In this document: piece by piece, positions 55,763 to 63,919 of the stretch
Layout: each line of letters starts with the position of its first letter
How positions within the stretch are numbered: the first letter of the stretch is position 1
NCBI RefSeq assembly: GCF_000813425.1
Contig: NZ_JWIB01000010.1
Coordinates: 62,001-126,000, forward strand
Direction: 5' to 3'
DNA length: 64,000 nucleotides
DNA from: Sporosarcina sp. ZBG7A
Lineage (GTDB): Bacteria > Bacillota > Bacilli > Bacillales_A > Planococcaceae
Position numbers and translations under genes: made by a program
The notes under the pieces: generated by a model
Database searches by the model: none
Told to the model about the DNA's origin: nothing
What the model saw: only the letters and a program-made list of their open reading frames with translations

Positions 55763-55804
55763 AAAAGAGCCATTGATGCGTATGTTTCTGCACCAATGGC
55801 TCTT
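55763..55804 (-). terminator. Terminator of the peptide/70-residue unit
   Basis: Perfect 11-bp stem AAGAGCCATTG / CAATGGCTCTT followed by TTTTTGTGTTT on the minus strand; it touches the stop of the 70-residue gene. Confidence 0.88.
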
Positions 55805-56015
55805 ACCAGTTATGATAGTTCCCAGTGAACTTTTTAAATGTATCGTTTATGTCGGACCATTCGCTTCCCCATGCTTGTCGCACGTTCTGCGGGTCAAGGA
55901 TTCGGTAATGTTCAGTAACTACATTTTGTTGAAGCTTCCAACCGCTTGTTGATTCAATCGTTTGCCAGAAGACTTGACCACCTAGCGTTTTAGTTGGCAT
56001 ATTCGGAAACAGCAT
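55803..56015 (-). CDS. 70-residue protein, partner of the small hydrophobic peptide
   Basis: A small soluble protein starting MLFPNMPTKTLGGQVFWQT and containing RILDPQNVRQAWG, aromatic-rich, no membrane helix. I do not know the family. ATG 56015 has AGGAG 11 bases upstream. It starts 25 bp after the stop of the 24-residue peptide gene and ends at a strong terminator, so the two form a bicistronic unit. A regulatory, immunity or antitoxin role is possible but not shown. Confidence 0.65.
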   Translation of the reverse strand: MLFPNMPTKTLGGQVFWQTIESTSGWKLQQNVVTEHYRILDPQNVRQAWGSEWSDINDTFKKFTGNYHNW

Positions 56016-56040
56016 TTTTCATCATTCTCCTATTCATCGA

Positions 56041-56115
56041 TTATTTATTTTTCACTACTTCTTTTACAACTTCAACCGCAACAGCAACAACTACTGGAAT
56101 AATCGCTTTCCACAT
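56041..56115 (-). CDS. 24-residue hydrophobic cationic peptide
   Basis: Too short for routine annotation. ATG 56115 is preceded by GGGAGGTGA 6 bases upstream, as strong as any site in the window. The peptide starts MWKAIIPVVVAV, continues with alternating Val and Ala, and ends KEVVKNK: hydrophobic N-terminal two thirds, amphipathic basic end, net charge about +2. No leader or processing site is visible. Size and composition resemble leaderless bacteriocins, phenol-soluble modulins or type I toxins, without any clear homology that I can name. It is co-directional with the 70-residue gene. Confidence 0.65.
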   Translation of the reverse strand: MWKAIIPVVVAVAVEVVKEVVKNK

Positions 56116-56139
56116 TTTCTTTCACCTCCCTTAAAGCCA

Positions 56140-56171
56140 ACTCACGACAGTTATATAATAATGTCAGGAGT
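56140..56171 (-). promoter_or_regulatory. Dyad around the likely -10 region of the peptide unit
   Basis: ACTCACGACA (56140-56149) and TGTCAGGAGT (56162-56171) pair at eight of ten positions around an AT-rich centre containing TATATAA on the plus strand. It lies 25 bp before the peptide start, fitting an operator over a promoter. The -35 element is unclear. Confidence 0.45.
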
Positions 56172-56326
56172 TTTTTCATTCAGAAATCATTCAAGTTCTT
56201 TGTCAATCATGGATTCTGCAAAAATGGATACACCCCCAATAAGTTTTGCCGTAAGATTACGGAAAGAAATGTCGTGAATTCCGCTTGTAAGGTTCAATCA
56301 GCAATCAAAATAGCCCAAATGATTTT

Positions 56327-56629
56327 TTACTCGATATACATTTCATACGCTATTGGTTCCCCATTCTTTACCCACAATTCATACAGTTTCTTTCTTGTTC
56401 CTTCCTCTGTTGCAAATGCTGCTACCCACTCATTATCTTTGTCATCCGCATACATCACTGTTTCCAAGAGCAACGGATTGGGTAGCTTTACAAGGTGTCC
56501 CGCAGGAACTAACAAGTCATCCAAATCTTCATGATAGAAATCATAGGCTTCAAAGCTTACATCCTCTCTATTGACATCGATATTAAACATCTTTTTCATT
56601 GTTCCTACAAACCAATCCACATACATCAT
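56327..56629 (-). CDS. 100-residue acidic protein, unknown function
   Basis: A small acidic protein starting MMYVDWFVGTMKKMF, with no membrane helix and no motif that I recognise. GGAGGAG lies 5 bases before ATG 56629. It stands alone between the peptide unit and the 127-residue gene. Its size, acidity and setting resemble orphan immunity-type proteins, but this is only a pattern impression. Confidence 0.6.
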   Translation of the reverse strand: MMYVDWFVGTMKKMFNIDVNREDVSFEAYDFYHEDLDDLLVPAGHLVKLPNPLLLETVMYADDKDNEWVAAFATEEGTRKKLYELWVKNGEPIAYEMYIE

Positions 56630-56689
56630 CTTTTCTCCTCCGATTAGTAACCTTGAATATTAACTTTTTTTCTTGATAGATTTTAATAA

Positions 56690-56723
56690 TAAAAATGCCC
56701 CAATCCCATTTCTGAGATTGAGG
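56690..56723 (-). terminator. Terminator of the 127-residue gene
   Basis: Stem GCC-CAATC / GATTG-GGC with one mismatch, followed by ATTTTTATTATT on the minus strand. Confidence 0.75.
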
Positions 56724-56725
56724 CA

Positions 56726-57109
56726 CTATTCTGCACGTTCTGCTAAAAAGCTTTCTGTTTCATAACCTAACGTTCCAACGATGGAGTACAACATGATTCC
56801 ACTTTCATTGTCATTCAGGATGAAGGTTCGATACATCAAAACGCTTTCTTCAAATGTCACTAACTCCACGTACTCCACAGTGCAATCAACCAAGTTGCTA
56901 GATAACCCAATCAACTCGATATCATCCTCCGATGTTTCTAGGAGAACCATTCGGCAGTGCCTACTCATGTCAAAATCCTCCACACGTCCTTCTAACGAAA
57001 AGGCATTGTAAAATTGTAACCATTCTTGCACAATGTACCGTTTCACTTTATGAGGAATTCTCTTTTCACTTAGATGATTCAAATCACTGTATTCGTCAAG
57101 TACCTTCAT
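56726..57109 (-). CDS. 127-residue acidic protein, unknown function
   Basis: A soluble acidic protein with an N-terminal helical part (EYSDLNHLSEKRIPHKVKRY, residues 6-25) and a beta-rich remainder. No family recognised. ATG 57109 has AAGGAGG 7 bases upstream and a terminator follows the stop. It is the last gene of the accessory patch before flagellin. Not part of the usual flagellar set. Confidence 0.62.
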   Translation of the reverse strand: MKVLDEYSDLNHLSEKRIPHKVKRYIVQEWLQFYNAFSLEGRVEDFDMSRHCRMVLLETSEDDIELIGLSSNLVDCTVEYVELVTFEESVLMYRTFILNDNESGIMLYSIVGTLGYETESFLAERAE

Positions 57110-57236
57110 TTTATTTCCTCCTTATCAATTGAAAAAGGACTTCCCTCCTAAGAGAGAAGCCCAGTGTTTGTGAACATCAGATGAATGCATGTTCTAGTAG
57201 ATAATATATGCTTTCGTTCTAATTCATTACCTCTAT

Positions 57237-57276
57237 ATGTAAAAGAGACCCTAGCAAAACTAGGGTCTCTTTTACA
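57237..57276 (-). terminator. Terminator of hag
   Basis: Perfect 18-bp stem from ATGTAAAAGAGACCCTAG to CTAGGGTCTCTTTTACAT with loop CAAA(A); nearly symmetric, so possibly bidirectional. Confidence 0.92.
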
Positions 57277-57286
57277 TAATCTAATA

Positions 57287-58849
57287 TTAACGAAGAAGTT
57301 GTAGAACTCCTTGTGGTTGTTGGTTCGCTTGAGCCAACATTGCTTGTGCTGCTTGTGAAAGGATTGAGTTCTTTGTTTGTTCCATCATTTCTTTCGCCAT
57401 ATCTACGTCACGGATACGAGATTCCGCAGCAGTTAGGTTTTCAGAAGATGTGTTTAAGTTGTTGATTGTGTGCTCCAAACGGTTTTGGTTCGCACCAAGT
57501 TTAGAACGTTCAGCGGAAACTTTATCTATCGCTGTTTGAATTTGTGTAACAGCCGATGCTGCATTTTTTGCAGATGAAACATCTAATCCTTTTTCACTTC
57601 CAGTAGAGTCTGTACCATTGTTTACACCAGAGTCAGTAGTAAATCCTGTTCCTGTGCCAGTGAGTCCTAGAGCTGTTGCTCTCATATCATTAATATTAAT
57701 TGACATAGATTGGTTTTCATTTGCTCCAATTTGTAACGAAGCAGATTGGTCGTTACCTGTTACTACTGGACCTGTTGCGGATTCTTGACCAACTTTTTGG
57801 TCTAACTGTATTTTACCGTTAACTACGGTAGCTGTATAATTAACACTTAGTCCTGCATCATCATTAATTGCTTTTGCTAGAGAAGCTGCATCTTTCCATC
57901 CTGCTGCTCCACCTGCTGCATCATAAGTAAGAGTTGTACCATCAATTGAGACATCTTGACTTCCGAAACCAAATTGGTAAGTACCAGCTTCTGCGGGTGA
58001 ACCTGCTGAACCTGCCGAAGCATCAAGACCGCCAGTAATTGCAGCCGATGTAGTAGCAGTTGTTTCAGCCCCAGGAGTTCCAGTGACCGCTACAGTAATT
58101 CCAGTAAATGAACCAGCTTGAGCAGTGAATGCTGTTTCAATTGCTGTTTTGATATCTGCTGCTGATGAGAAAGTACCAGCTAAATCAGTATCATCAAAGT
58201 CACCATTGATAACAATTTTTTTGTTCGTTGTATCAATTGTAGCTCCTTCAGCAGTACCATCAGCTACAGTTCCAAATTCAATTGTATATCCATTTAAAGT
58301 TGCGTTAGCTCCAGTAAAATCAAATGTTAGTGCGCCAGCTGTAGCGGTTCCTGGGTCTTGAGCTGTAACTGGTCCACCTGCAGGAACTTCTGCTTTACCA
58401 GCAGTTATAGTGTTCGCTCCACTTAATCCTTTTGAACCATCTAGTAATTTCTGAGTATTGAATTCTGTAGTGTTACCAATACGGTTAATTTCAGAAGTTA
58501 ATTGGTTAACTTCTTTTTGAATTTCTCCACGGTCCTTATCAGTATTTGTATCATTGCCAGCTTGAACTGCTAATTCACGCATACGTTGTAGAATATCATG
58601 TGTTTCGTTCAATGCACCTTCGGCAGTTGCAATTAACGAGATACCATCTTGAGCATTTTTTGAAGCCATGTCTAGTCCGCGAATCTGTCCACGCATCTTC
58701 TCAGAAATTGCAAGACCAGCTGCATCGTCCCCAGCTTTGTTAATACGCATGCCTGAAGCCAATTTCTCCATAGATTTTGATTGATTTGTTGTTGCACTGT
58801 TCAACTGACGATGCGTGTTAAGTGCCGCGATATTGTGATTAATAATCAT
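57287..58849 (-). CDS. hag: Flagellin
   Basis: Structural subunit of the filament, 520 residues. The N-terminal D0/D1 region starts [20 protein letters not shown] and runs to about residue 150; the C-terminal D1/D0 region begins near 430 and ends with [20 protein letters not shown]. The middle (about 155-430) is a Thr/Gly/Ala-rich hypervariable domain exposed on the filament, making the protein much longer than the 304-residue Bacillus Hag. ATG 58849 has AAGGAGG 8 bases upstream; the frame opens 11 codons earlier. A sigma-D promoter and CsrA hairpin lie in its leader. Confidence 0.96.
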   Translation of the reverse strand: MIINHNIAALNTHRQLNSATTNQSKSMEKLASGMRINKAGDDAAGLAISEKMRGQIRGLDMASKNAQDGISLIATAEGALNETHDILQRMRELAVQAGNDTNTDKDRGEIQKEVNQLTSEINRIGNTTEFNTQKLLDGSKGLSGANTITAGKAEVPAGGPVTAQDPGTATAGALTFDFTGANATLNGYTIEFGTVADGTAEGATIDTTNKKIVINGDFDDTDLAGTFSSAADIKTAIETAFTAQAGSFTGITVAVTGTPGAETTATTSAAITGGLDASAGSAGSPAEAGTYQFGFGSQDVSIDGTTLTYDAAGGAAGWKDAASLAKAINDDAGLSVNYTATVVNGKIQLDQKVGQESATGPVVTGNDQSASLQIGANENQSMSININDMRATALGLTGTGTGFTTDSGVNNGTDSTGSEKGLDVSSAKNAASAVTQIQTAIDKVSAERSKLGANQNRLEHTINNLNTSSENLTAAESRIRDVDMAKEMMEQTKNSILSQAAQAMLAQANQQPQGVLQLLR

Positions 58850-58857
58850 TATAATTT

Positions 58858-58896
58858 CCTCCTTGAGTTGTGTTAGGTCCACGTCCTTGTGAACCT
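58858..58896 (-). promoter_or_regulatory. CsrA-binding sites in the hag leader
   Basis: The minus strand holds AGGT-CAC-AAGGAC-GTG-ACCT (58896-58875), a hairpin presenting AGGA in its loop, and a few bases later the Shine-Dalgarno AAGGAGG (58864-58858). This matches the two-site arrangement by which CsrA represses hag translation in Bacillus. Confidence 0.75.
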
Positions 58897-58962
58897 GATA
58901 TATTTGTTGCTCGCTAGGGATCTAATGCCGGCCGAAACATCTATCCCTTGCTTACATAACTA

Positions 58963-58989
58963 ATATCGGACCAGTTGCTTAAGTGTTTA
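58963..58989 (-). promoter_or_regulatory. Sigma-D promoter of hag
   Basis: On the minus strand TAAA (58989-58986), a 15-bp spacer and TCCGATAT (58970-58963): seven of eight -10 bases match consensus. Confidence 0.88.
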
Positions 58990-59113
58990 GCAGTTTTGCT
59001 AAGTTTTTTTAAATATGAAGAAAACTATTTGACTCTTTAGCATTTTAAGAAGTTCAAGGATGGAAACCCCTTTAAGATTATCTACACAAAAAAAGAGAAC
59101 CCTCACCAAGCTC

Positions 59114-59335
59114 TCAATCCCTCTTCATCAACTGCTCAAACACACTCAACTCCACAGTAATCGCCTCAGCATTCGTTTCCGAAATCGACTGCACCAGCTC
59201 GCCCCGTAATATATCAACGGACTTCGGCGCCTCTATCCCAATACGAACCGTATCCCCTTTAACCTCCAAGATTCTCAACTCAATATTGTCACCAATATTT
59301 ATAGTCTCATTCGTTTTCCTAGAAAGCACGAGCAT
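59114..59335 (-). CDS. csrA: Carbon storage regulator CsrA
   Basis: Dimeric RNA-binding translational repressor. 73 residues starting MLVLSRKTNETINIGDNIEL, with the RNA-contacting Arg near residue 44 replaced by the Firmicute-type AP-K-SVDILR segment, and a C-terminal helix. Its start lies 2 bp after the fliW stop, so the two are coupled. The natural target hag lies directly downstream. A GAGA...TCTC hairpin with a T7 run overlaps its end (about 59088-59118). Confidence 0.95.
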   Translation of the reverse strand: MLVLSRKTNETINIGDNIELRILEVKGDTVRIGIEAPKSVDILRGELVQSISETNAEAITVELSVFEQLMKRD

Positions 59336-59336
59336 A

Positions 59337-59780
59337 TCAACGCGCCCCCTTTTCTACGGGTTGACCAATTGACTGTCGTAACTGGTATTTTGCATTGTTT
59401 AAAATCATTTGCTTCGCTGTTTTGGAATTGATATTAAAAATCAACGGCGCTTGCAAATTAACAGTCGATGACTCAATCGGCTGTTTCATTGTCATAACGG
59501 CAAGCACCATGACATCTTCTTGTGACTTTATATCCAAGAGTTCAATTGTCGGTTCATCGATTTCAAAAGAATAATTACTTACTAATGTATAAGGGTTGGA
59601 TACAATCAACGCAATTTCAGGTCTTCCCACGGACTGCATCACTTGTAAACTGTCATTCCCCTCAATCGGTAGCAAGACGAACTTCTTTTCGTCCTCCAGT
59701 CCAGGAAGCCCTTTTGGAAACGTCCACTGACTAATTGTTTCAATATCAACTTCCCCATGAAATTTCGTTTGGACACTCAT
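59337..59780 (-). CDS. fliW: Flagellar assembly factor FliW
   Basis: Binds free flagellin or CsrA; release from flagellin lets FliW inhibit CsrA and restores hag translation. The 147-residue protein has the family start TKFHGEVDIETISQWTFPKGLPGLE and the beta-rich body. ATG 59780 has AAAGGAGAG 6 bases upstream; the frame opens ten codons earlier. It is between yviE and csrA as in Bacillus. Confidence 0.94.
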   Translation of the reverse strand: MSVQTKFHGEVDIETISQWTFPKGLPGLEDEKKFVLLPIEGNDSLQVMQSVGRPEIALIVSNPYTLVSNYSFEIDEPTIELLDIKSQEDVMVLAVMTMKQPIESSTVNLQAPLIFNINSKTAKQMILNNAKYQLRQSIGQPVEKGAR

Positions 59781-59806
59781 ATCAAACTCTCCTTTGCCAT
59801 TCTCTT

Positions 59807-60361
59807 TCATCCTTTCCAGTCAATCTGGATGGATGGGTATTGCTCGATATGCCCGGTCACTTTCCCCGGCGTATATGTATGGATTGGTTTATTCACTTGA
59901 ACGTTCAAAATTGGTTTTCGAGGCGTTGCATTGATAGTCGTGGTACCCGGCGTGATCGACAACTGGATCTTCGAGCGATCCGCAATGAAACGGATTCCTA
60001 GCGGTGCTGGTGGAGGAGTCCCATTCTGCTTCGCAAGATCCGCAATGACATTCCCGCCATTCTCAATACTCAACAATTGCTGCCCTTCTGAAGCTCTACG
60101 ACCAATCCCATCCAATACAGCCTGACGCCCAAGCTGAGCATACTCCTCCGTCCGCCTGAACGAACTCTTCTGATCAATATCCTCCCGCACCGCAGTCGTA
60201 TCAATCGACAACTTAGAAGGCGTAGTCGTAATATCTAAAACCGCAGCAGGCTGCTCCTGCTCCATCGTCGCCTGAGGCTGCTCAATTTCCTGAACCGACT
60301 TCTCAATAGTCAACCCTAATCTACCAGGCGTCGTTTGTACTTGTAATTGAGGTATCGCCAT
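59807..60361 (-). CDS. YviE-like protein (DUF6470)
   Basis: A 184-residue protein starting MAIPQLQVQTTPGRLGL, with Gln/Pro-rich segments and the family stretch SIENGGNVIADLAKQN (about residues 98-113). It is found next to fliW in many Bacillales; the role is unknown. ATG 60361 follows GGAGGTG; five further codons upstream lack a site. The family name is from recognition of the pattern and gene order. Confidence 0.8.
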   Translation of the reverse strand: MAIPQLQVQTTPGRLGLTIEKSVQEIEQPQATMEQEQPAAVLDITTTPSKLSIDTTAVREDIDQKSSFRRTEEYAQLGRQAVLDGIGRRASEGQQLLSIENGGNVIADLAKQNGTPPPAPLGIRFIADRSKIQLSITPGTTTINATPRKPILNVQVNKPIHTYTPGKVTGHIEQYPSIQIDWKG

Positions 60362-60451
60362 ACATAGCACCTCCATCTGTCTCTATTAGGACTTCATCTC
60401 TATTTCTATCAATATCATGATTAATGAAAGCTCTATTTTACTGACAGTCTC

Positions 60452-60581
60452 GTTGATTGAAGTGGAAGATGGCGACTCCGGAGGGATCAGCACGATGGTT
60501 AGACCCTGGAAGGAGCGAAGCGAATGAAGCGGCTTACCATCCGTGCCCCTCGGAAAGCGTCCATCTGGAACGTAAATCAAC
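60452..60581. repeat. Dispersed ~130-bp palindromic element, copy 2
   Basis: Runs from GTTGATTGAAGTGGAAGATG to GGAACGTAAATCAAC, in reverse orientation to the copy at 31712-31838. Shared landmarks: GGCGACTCC near the left end, GGAGCGAAGCGA in the middle, CGGAAAGCGTCCATCTGG near the right. It fills the gap between flgL and yviE. Confidence 0.85.
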
Positions 60582-60598
60582 ACCGTCTAATGTACAAA

Positions 60599-60621
60599 TG
60601 CCAGGCACAAAGCACCTGGCA
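60599..60621. terminator. Hairpin after flgL
   Basis: TGCCAGG / CCTGGCA stem with a 9-base loop, ten bases after the flgL stop. It lacks a good T tract, so terminator function is likely but not certain. Confidence 0.5.
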
Positions 60622-60629
60622 CAACGTAG

Positions 60630-61520
60630 TTATCTTAAGAAATCCACCAGCGATGGCTGAATAATCCTTGCCCCCACCGACAGTGCCGCACGATGCACCG
60701 ACTCCTGGGATATCATCTCTGTGATAACCTTCTCATAATCGATATCCTCATTTAGAGATTGCTGCTTCTTCGCAATCCCTTCCTGAGCCTCCAAGCGATT
60801 GTCCATCAGCTCAACACGGTTCATCCGTGCACCTACACTCGCACGTTCAGTCAATAGAGCATCCATCTGGTTATCCACATCTGTAAGCCCTTTATTGAAA
60901 TCCGCATCTGATCCAACAAAACTCTCAAACATATCATCGATATCCTTGAACATTTTCGCCGATGTCGAATTCACATTCAGCTTCACACCATCGAACACAT
61001 CGATATTCACATCAGACTCGAATGCCGTCGGGCCAGAAGCGGGATTTTCAGCATCCGTACTCAGCTGAGGATACGCACCGTCTTTATACAACGGTGTCCC
61101 CGTCTTAGTGCCACTGAACAAATACTTATCTCCAACCTTCGTATTTGCAATATCTTGGATCTGTTCCCGTAGCTGGCTCAATTCTGCTTTGACTTTATCC
61201 CGGTCTTCCTCCGTCATCGTTCCGTTAGCTGCGCTACCCACAAGTTCTCTGGCACGCTTCAGCGCTTCTCCAACTTTATCAAGCGCGTCATCCGTACTGT
61301 CCAGCCAATTGTTCACTTCTCCGATGTTCCGCTGGTATTGTTCAACTTTGTCCGTTTGCATACGATAAGCCAGACCACGCATGGCAACTACCGGGTCATC
61401 TGAAGGGCGATTCACCTTTTTACCAGTCGTCAATTGGTCATTGAGTTTGCCCATTTTAGTGTAACTTGTCGTCAAGTTACGAAGCATATTAGTAGAAAGC
61501 ATTGATTGTGTTACACGCAT
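60630..61520 (-). CDS. flgL: Flagellar hook-associated protein FlgL (HAP3)
   Basis: Junction protein between hook and filament. 296 residues; flagellin-like N-terminus MRVTQSMLSTNMLRNLTTSY and C-terminal segment ISQESVHRAALSVGARIIQPS. The ATG 61520 has GAGGAGG upstream. It follows flgK by 15 bp in the same transcript. Confidence 0.94.
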   Translation of the reverse strand: MRVTQSMLSTNMLRNLTTSYTKMGKLNDQLTTGKKVNRPSDDPVVAMRGLAYRMQTDKVEQYQRNIGEVNNWLDSTDDALDKVGEALKRARELVGSAANGTMTEEDRDKVKAELSQLREQIQDIANTKVGDKYLFSGTKTGTPLYKDGAYPQLSTDAENPASGPTAFESDVNIDVFDGVKLNVNSTSAKMFKDIDDMFESFVGSDADFNKGLTDVDNQMDALLTERASVGARMNRVELMDNRLEAQEGIAKKQQSLNEDIDYEKVITEMISQESVHRAALSVGARIIQPSLVDFLR

Positions 61521-61535
61521 TGCAGTTCCTCCTCA

Positions 61536-63035
61536 TTATCTGCCGACGACACCCATGCCGTTTATGATCTTATCAAGTGTTTCATCGACAACTGTTACCA
61601 TTCTTGCGGATGCATTATATGCTTGTTGAAATTGGATCATGTTCGTCATCTCTTCATCAAGTGATACAGCACTAATGGAATCACGTCGATTCGATACGGA
61701 TATCAAGAGAGTCGCCGAGTTGAACTTCATTTTATCTGCCTGCTGACCGTCCACACCTAGTTGTCCAATGATTCCTTGGAAGAAGGTTTGGACAGTGGCT
61801 CCTTCTAACTGGTTTGCATCCGTTCCTTCTATTTTCAAGAACTGAATATTTCCGAGTTCTTTCGCATTTTCTCCGTTCCCTTCCTCACCTGGTTTTGAAG
61901 AAGCGGCAATAAGAGACGGGTCTTTAATAATTGCATCACTAACTTTAATACCGCCGGCCCCAGTACCTTCACCTTCGAAGAATATATTACCGGTAGAATT
62001 ATCACCTAACCCATGACCAGCCTTATGCTGCTCGTTAAAAGCGGTCATAAAAGCATTTGCCATTTTGTCGAGGTCAGCAATCATTTTTGGAAGCAAAGTG
62101 TTATTCGTAGCAACTAATGAAGCCAAACGACCTTTGTCTTGCTCCATGTTGGCAACGTCTAAAGAACCTGCAGCATTACCGCCAAACCCGCTAATTGCAA
62201 ATCCATCTATTGTATCGCCTGTTTTTACAGCACTTAATTGACCTGTTTCTTTTCCACTTAGTAACGGTATACTTCCATTTTTTGTTTTAATGTTGATAAC
62301 TAAAGAGCCTTCAGCCATCCCTTTAATCGCCTGTCCCCCCGAATCTATCGGAGTTCCCATTTCTATAGGCAGATACTCTGATAGCTGATCGACTAATGCA
62401 TCACGCGCATCGTACAAATCATTTGGCAAGTACCCGTTTGGCTCAACGCTGCTGATTTGTTTGTTCAAATTTACGATTTGATTCAAAATCGAGTTAATTT
62501 CCTTTGTTGAGATTTCGATTTCTTGTCCGTTGTTCGTTCTCAGTTCTTCCAACGACTTGTTCATATAGTTGAAGGAATCTGCTACAGCTATTCCACGCTC
62601 CACAGTAACTTTTCGTGCACCGCCATTCTCCGGATGCACTGCCAGGTCCTGAAGACTTCCCCAAAACTGACTGAGTGACTTTTGTAAACCGCTATCCGAA
62701 GGCTCGTTCATTACATCTTCAATCTGACCGACCGCCTTTGATCGCGTATCCCAATAGCCGAGTTTAGTGGACTCCCCACGAAATTGATGATCGACAAAGC
62801 TGTCACGTACTCGCTGGATAGATCCTGCTTGCACCCCAGTCCCTAAGAACCCAGGCATCGTACCCGAATTTAAACCCACACCGGGAAAGCCCCCTGTAGC
62901 TTGCATGTTTACACGCTGTCGCGAGTAGCCGAGTGTGTTAGCGTTACTGATGTTATGCCCTGTCGTATAAAGAGCAGACTGCTGAGTTTGCAAGCCGCGT
63001 CTACTTGTTTCTAGTCCCATAAATGTTGAGCCCAT
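61536..63035 (-). CDS. flgK: Flagellar hook-associated protein FlgK (HAP1)
   Basis: First junction protein on the hook. 499 residues with the N-terminal motif MGLETSRRGLQTQQSALYTT and NISNANTLGYSRQRV (about residues 28-42) and a C-terminal helix SLDEEMTNMIQFQQAYNASA. ATG 63035 has GAGGAGG 7 bases upstream. It follows flgN by 13 bp. Confidence 0.95.
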   Translation of the reverse strand: MGSTFMGLETSRRGLQTQQSALYTTGHNISNANTLGYSRQRVNMQATGGFPGVGLNSGTMPGFLGTGVQAGSIQRVRDSFVDHQFRGESTKLGYWDTRSKAVGQIEDVMNEPSDSGLQKSLSQFWGSLQDLAVHPENGGARKVTVERGIAVADSFNYMNKSLEELRTNNGQEIEISTKEINSILNQIVNLNKQISSVEPNGYLPNDLYDARDALVDQLSEYLPIEMGTPIDSGGQAIKGMAEGSLVINIKTKNGSIPLLSGKETGQLSAVKTGDTIDGFAISGFGGNAAGSLDVANMEQDKGRLASLVATNNTLLPKMIADLDKMANAFMTAFNEQHKAGHGLGDNSTGNIFFEGEGTGAGGIKVSDAIIKDPSLIAASSKPGEEGNGENAKELGNIQFLKIEGTDANQLEGATVQTFFQGIIGQLGVDGQQADKMKFNSATLLISVSNRRDSISAVSLDEEMTNMIQFQQAYNASARMVTVVDETLDKIINGMGVVGR

Positions 63036-63048
63036 GATGATTTCCTCC

Positions 63049-63546
63049 TCAAGCTTGCGAATCGAATGATGCGATTTTCTCTGTTAGTGGTTTGCCTTGT
63101 ACTTCATTTTTCGAGTAGTTCACGGATTCGGTCCGTGGACGGACCATGTCCAGCGACAGATTCACAAATTGAAGCGATTGATAGGTCAGCTTCTGGTTTA
63201 AATCGTTCTGCCATTTCAATTCATGAATCGCGTGCAGGAGACGGTCCTTCGCCTCCTTGAGCTGAGTGTGTTCCGGCTCTTGGATGATGTTGAGTACATC
63301 TGTGATTGTCGGTTGAAGCGGCACCGGACGTCCTTGTTCGGTGAAAAAAGATACGACTGCTGTTTCGCGAGCTTTGTCTGTTTGCAAGATTGCAGCGAGA
63401 TGAGCTTGCTCGTCTTTGAGGAGCTGATCGAGTCCACTAATGTCGTTTTTCTTAATGCGTGTTGTTTTGTCGTTTGCAATGCGCAGCAGGCTTCGATGTA
63501 ACTTTTCTAGTTGGTCCAGCGACGCTAGAATCTGTTCGATTGGCAT
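63049..63546 (-). CDS. flgN: Flagellar chaperone FlgN
   Basis: Export chaperone for FlgK and FlgL. The 165-residue, mostly helical protein starts MPIEQILASLDQLEKLHRSL. ATG 63546 has GCAGGGA upstream; the frame extends seven codons further. Assigned by helical character, length and its position between flgM and flgK. Confidence 0.85.
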   Translation of the reverse strand: MPIEQILASLDQLEKLHRSLLRIANDKTTRIKKNDISGLDQLLKDEQAHLAAILQTDKARETAVVSFFTEQGRPVPLQPTITDVLNIIQEPEHTQLKEAKDRLLHAIHELKWQNDLNQKLTYQSLQFVNLSLDMVRPRTESVNYSKNEVQGKPLTEKIASFDSQA

Positions 63547-63582
63547 GGTTTTCCCTGCTTTCTTCAAGTTAAGTGCGCCCGC

Positions 63583-63852
63583 TTATTGTTTCGGTTGGTA
63601 ATAGCCGATCAGATCGGAAGCGAGCTGTTCCGCGTCGACCTTATACGTACCAGCTTGGATTTGAGCTTTCAGTGCGTTGACTTTTTCATTTCGTTGCGCA
63701 GTCACTGGGCTTATTTCGGAAAGTGATTTCGCCTCTTTCGAAATTTCCAATCTGTCGCTTTGAACAGCTTTCTCAAATCCTGCTTTCTCACTCTTCACCT
63801 GATTCGCCCGGTACGGGTTCACAGGTGGAATAGGGTTATTATTAATCTTCAT
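63583..63852 (-). CDS. flgM: Anti-sigma-D factor FlgM
   Basis: Holds sigma-D inactive until the hook-basal body is built and FlgM activity falls. 89 residues; the family C-terminal part is seen as SDRLEISKEAKSL and VNALKAQIQAGTYKVDAEQLASDLI, with a flexible N-terminus. ATG 63852 has AAAGGAGCGA upstream. It heads the flgM-flgN-flgK-flgL unit. Confidence 0.92.
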   Translation of the reverse strand: MKINNNPIPPVNPYRANQVKSEKAGFEKAVQSDRLEISKEAKSLSEISPVTAQRNEKVNALKAQIQAGTYKVDAEQLASDLIGYYQPKQ

Positions 63853-63893
63853 GTGCTCTCGCTCCTTTGGAATAGTTTTGACTATTACTCTCT

Positions 63894-63919
63894 ATTTCGG
63901 CTGAATCCCAAGTAGTTAA
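63894..63919 (-). promoter_or_regulatory. Sigma-D-like promoter of flgM operon
   Basis: On the minus strand TTAA (63919-63916), a 14-bp spacer and GCCGAAAT (63901-63894), seven of eight -10 bases. Spacing is one base short of ideal. The remaining bases to 64000 show no further gene. Confidence 0.6.

Noticed and set aside
59088..59118. Strong terminator after csrA
   Set aside because: Only a four-base GAGA/TCTC stem with a T run is visible; noted under csrA but not listed separately.
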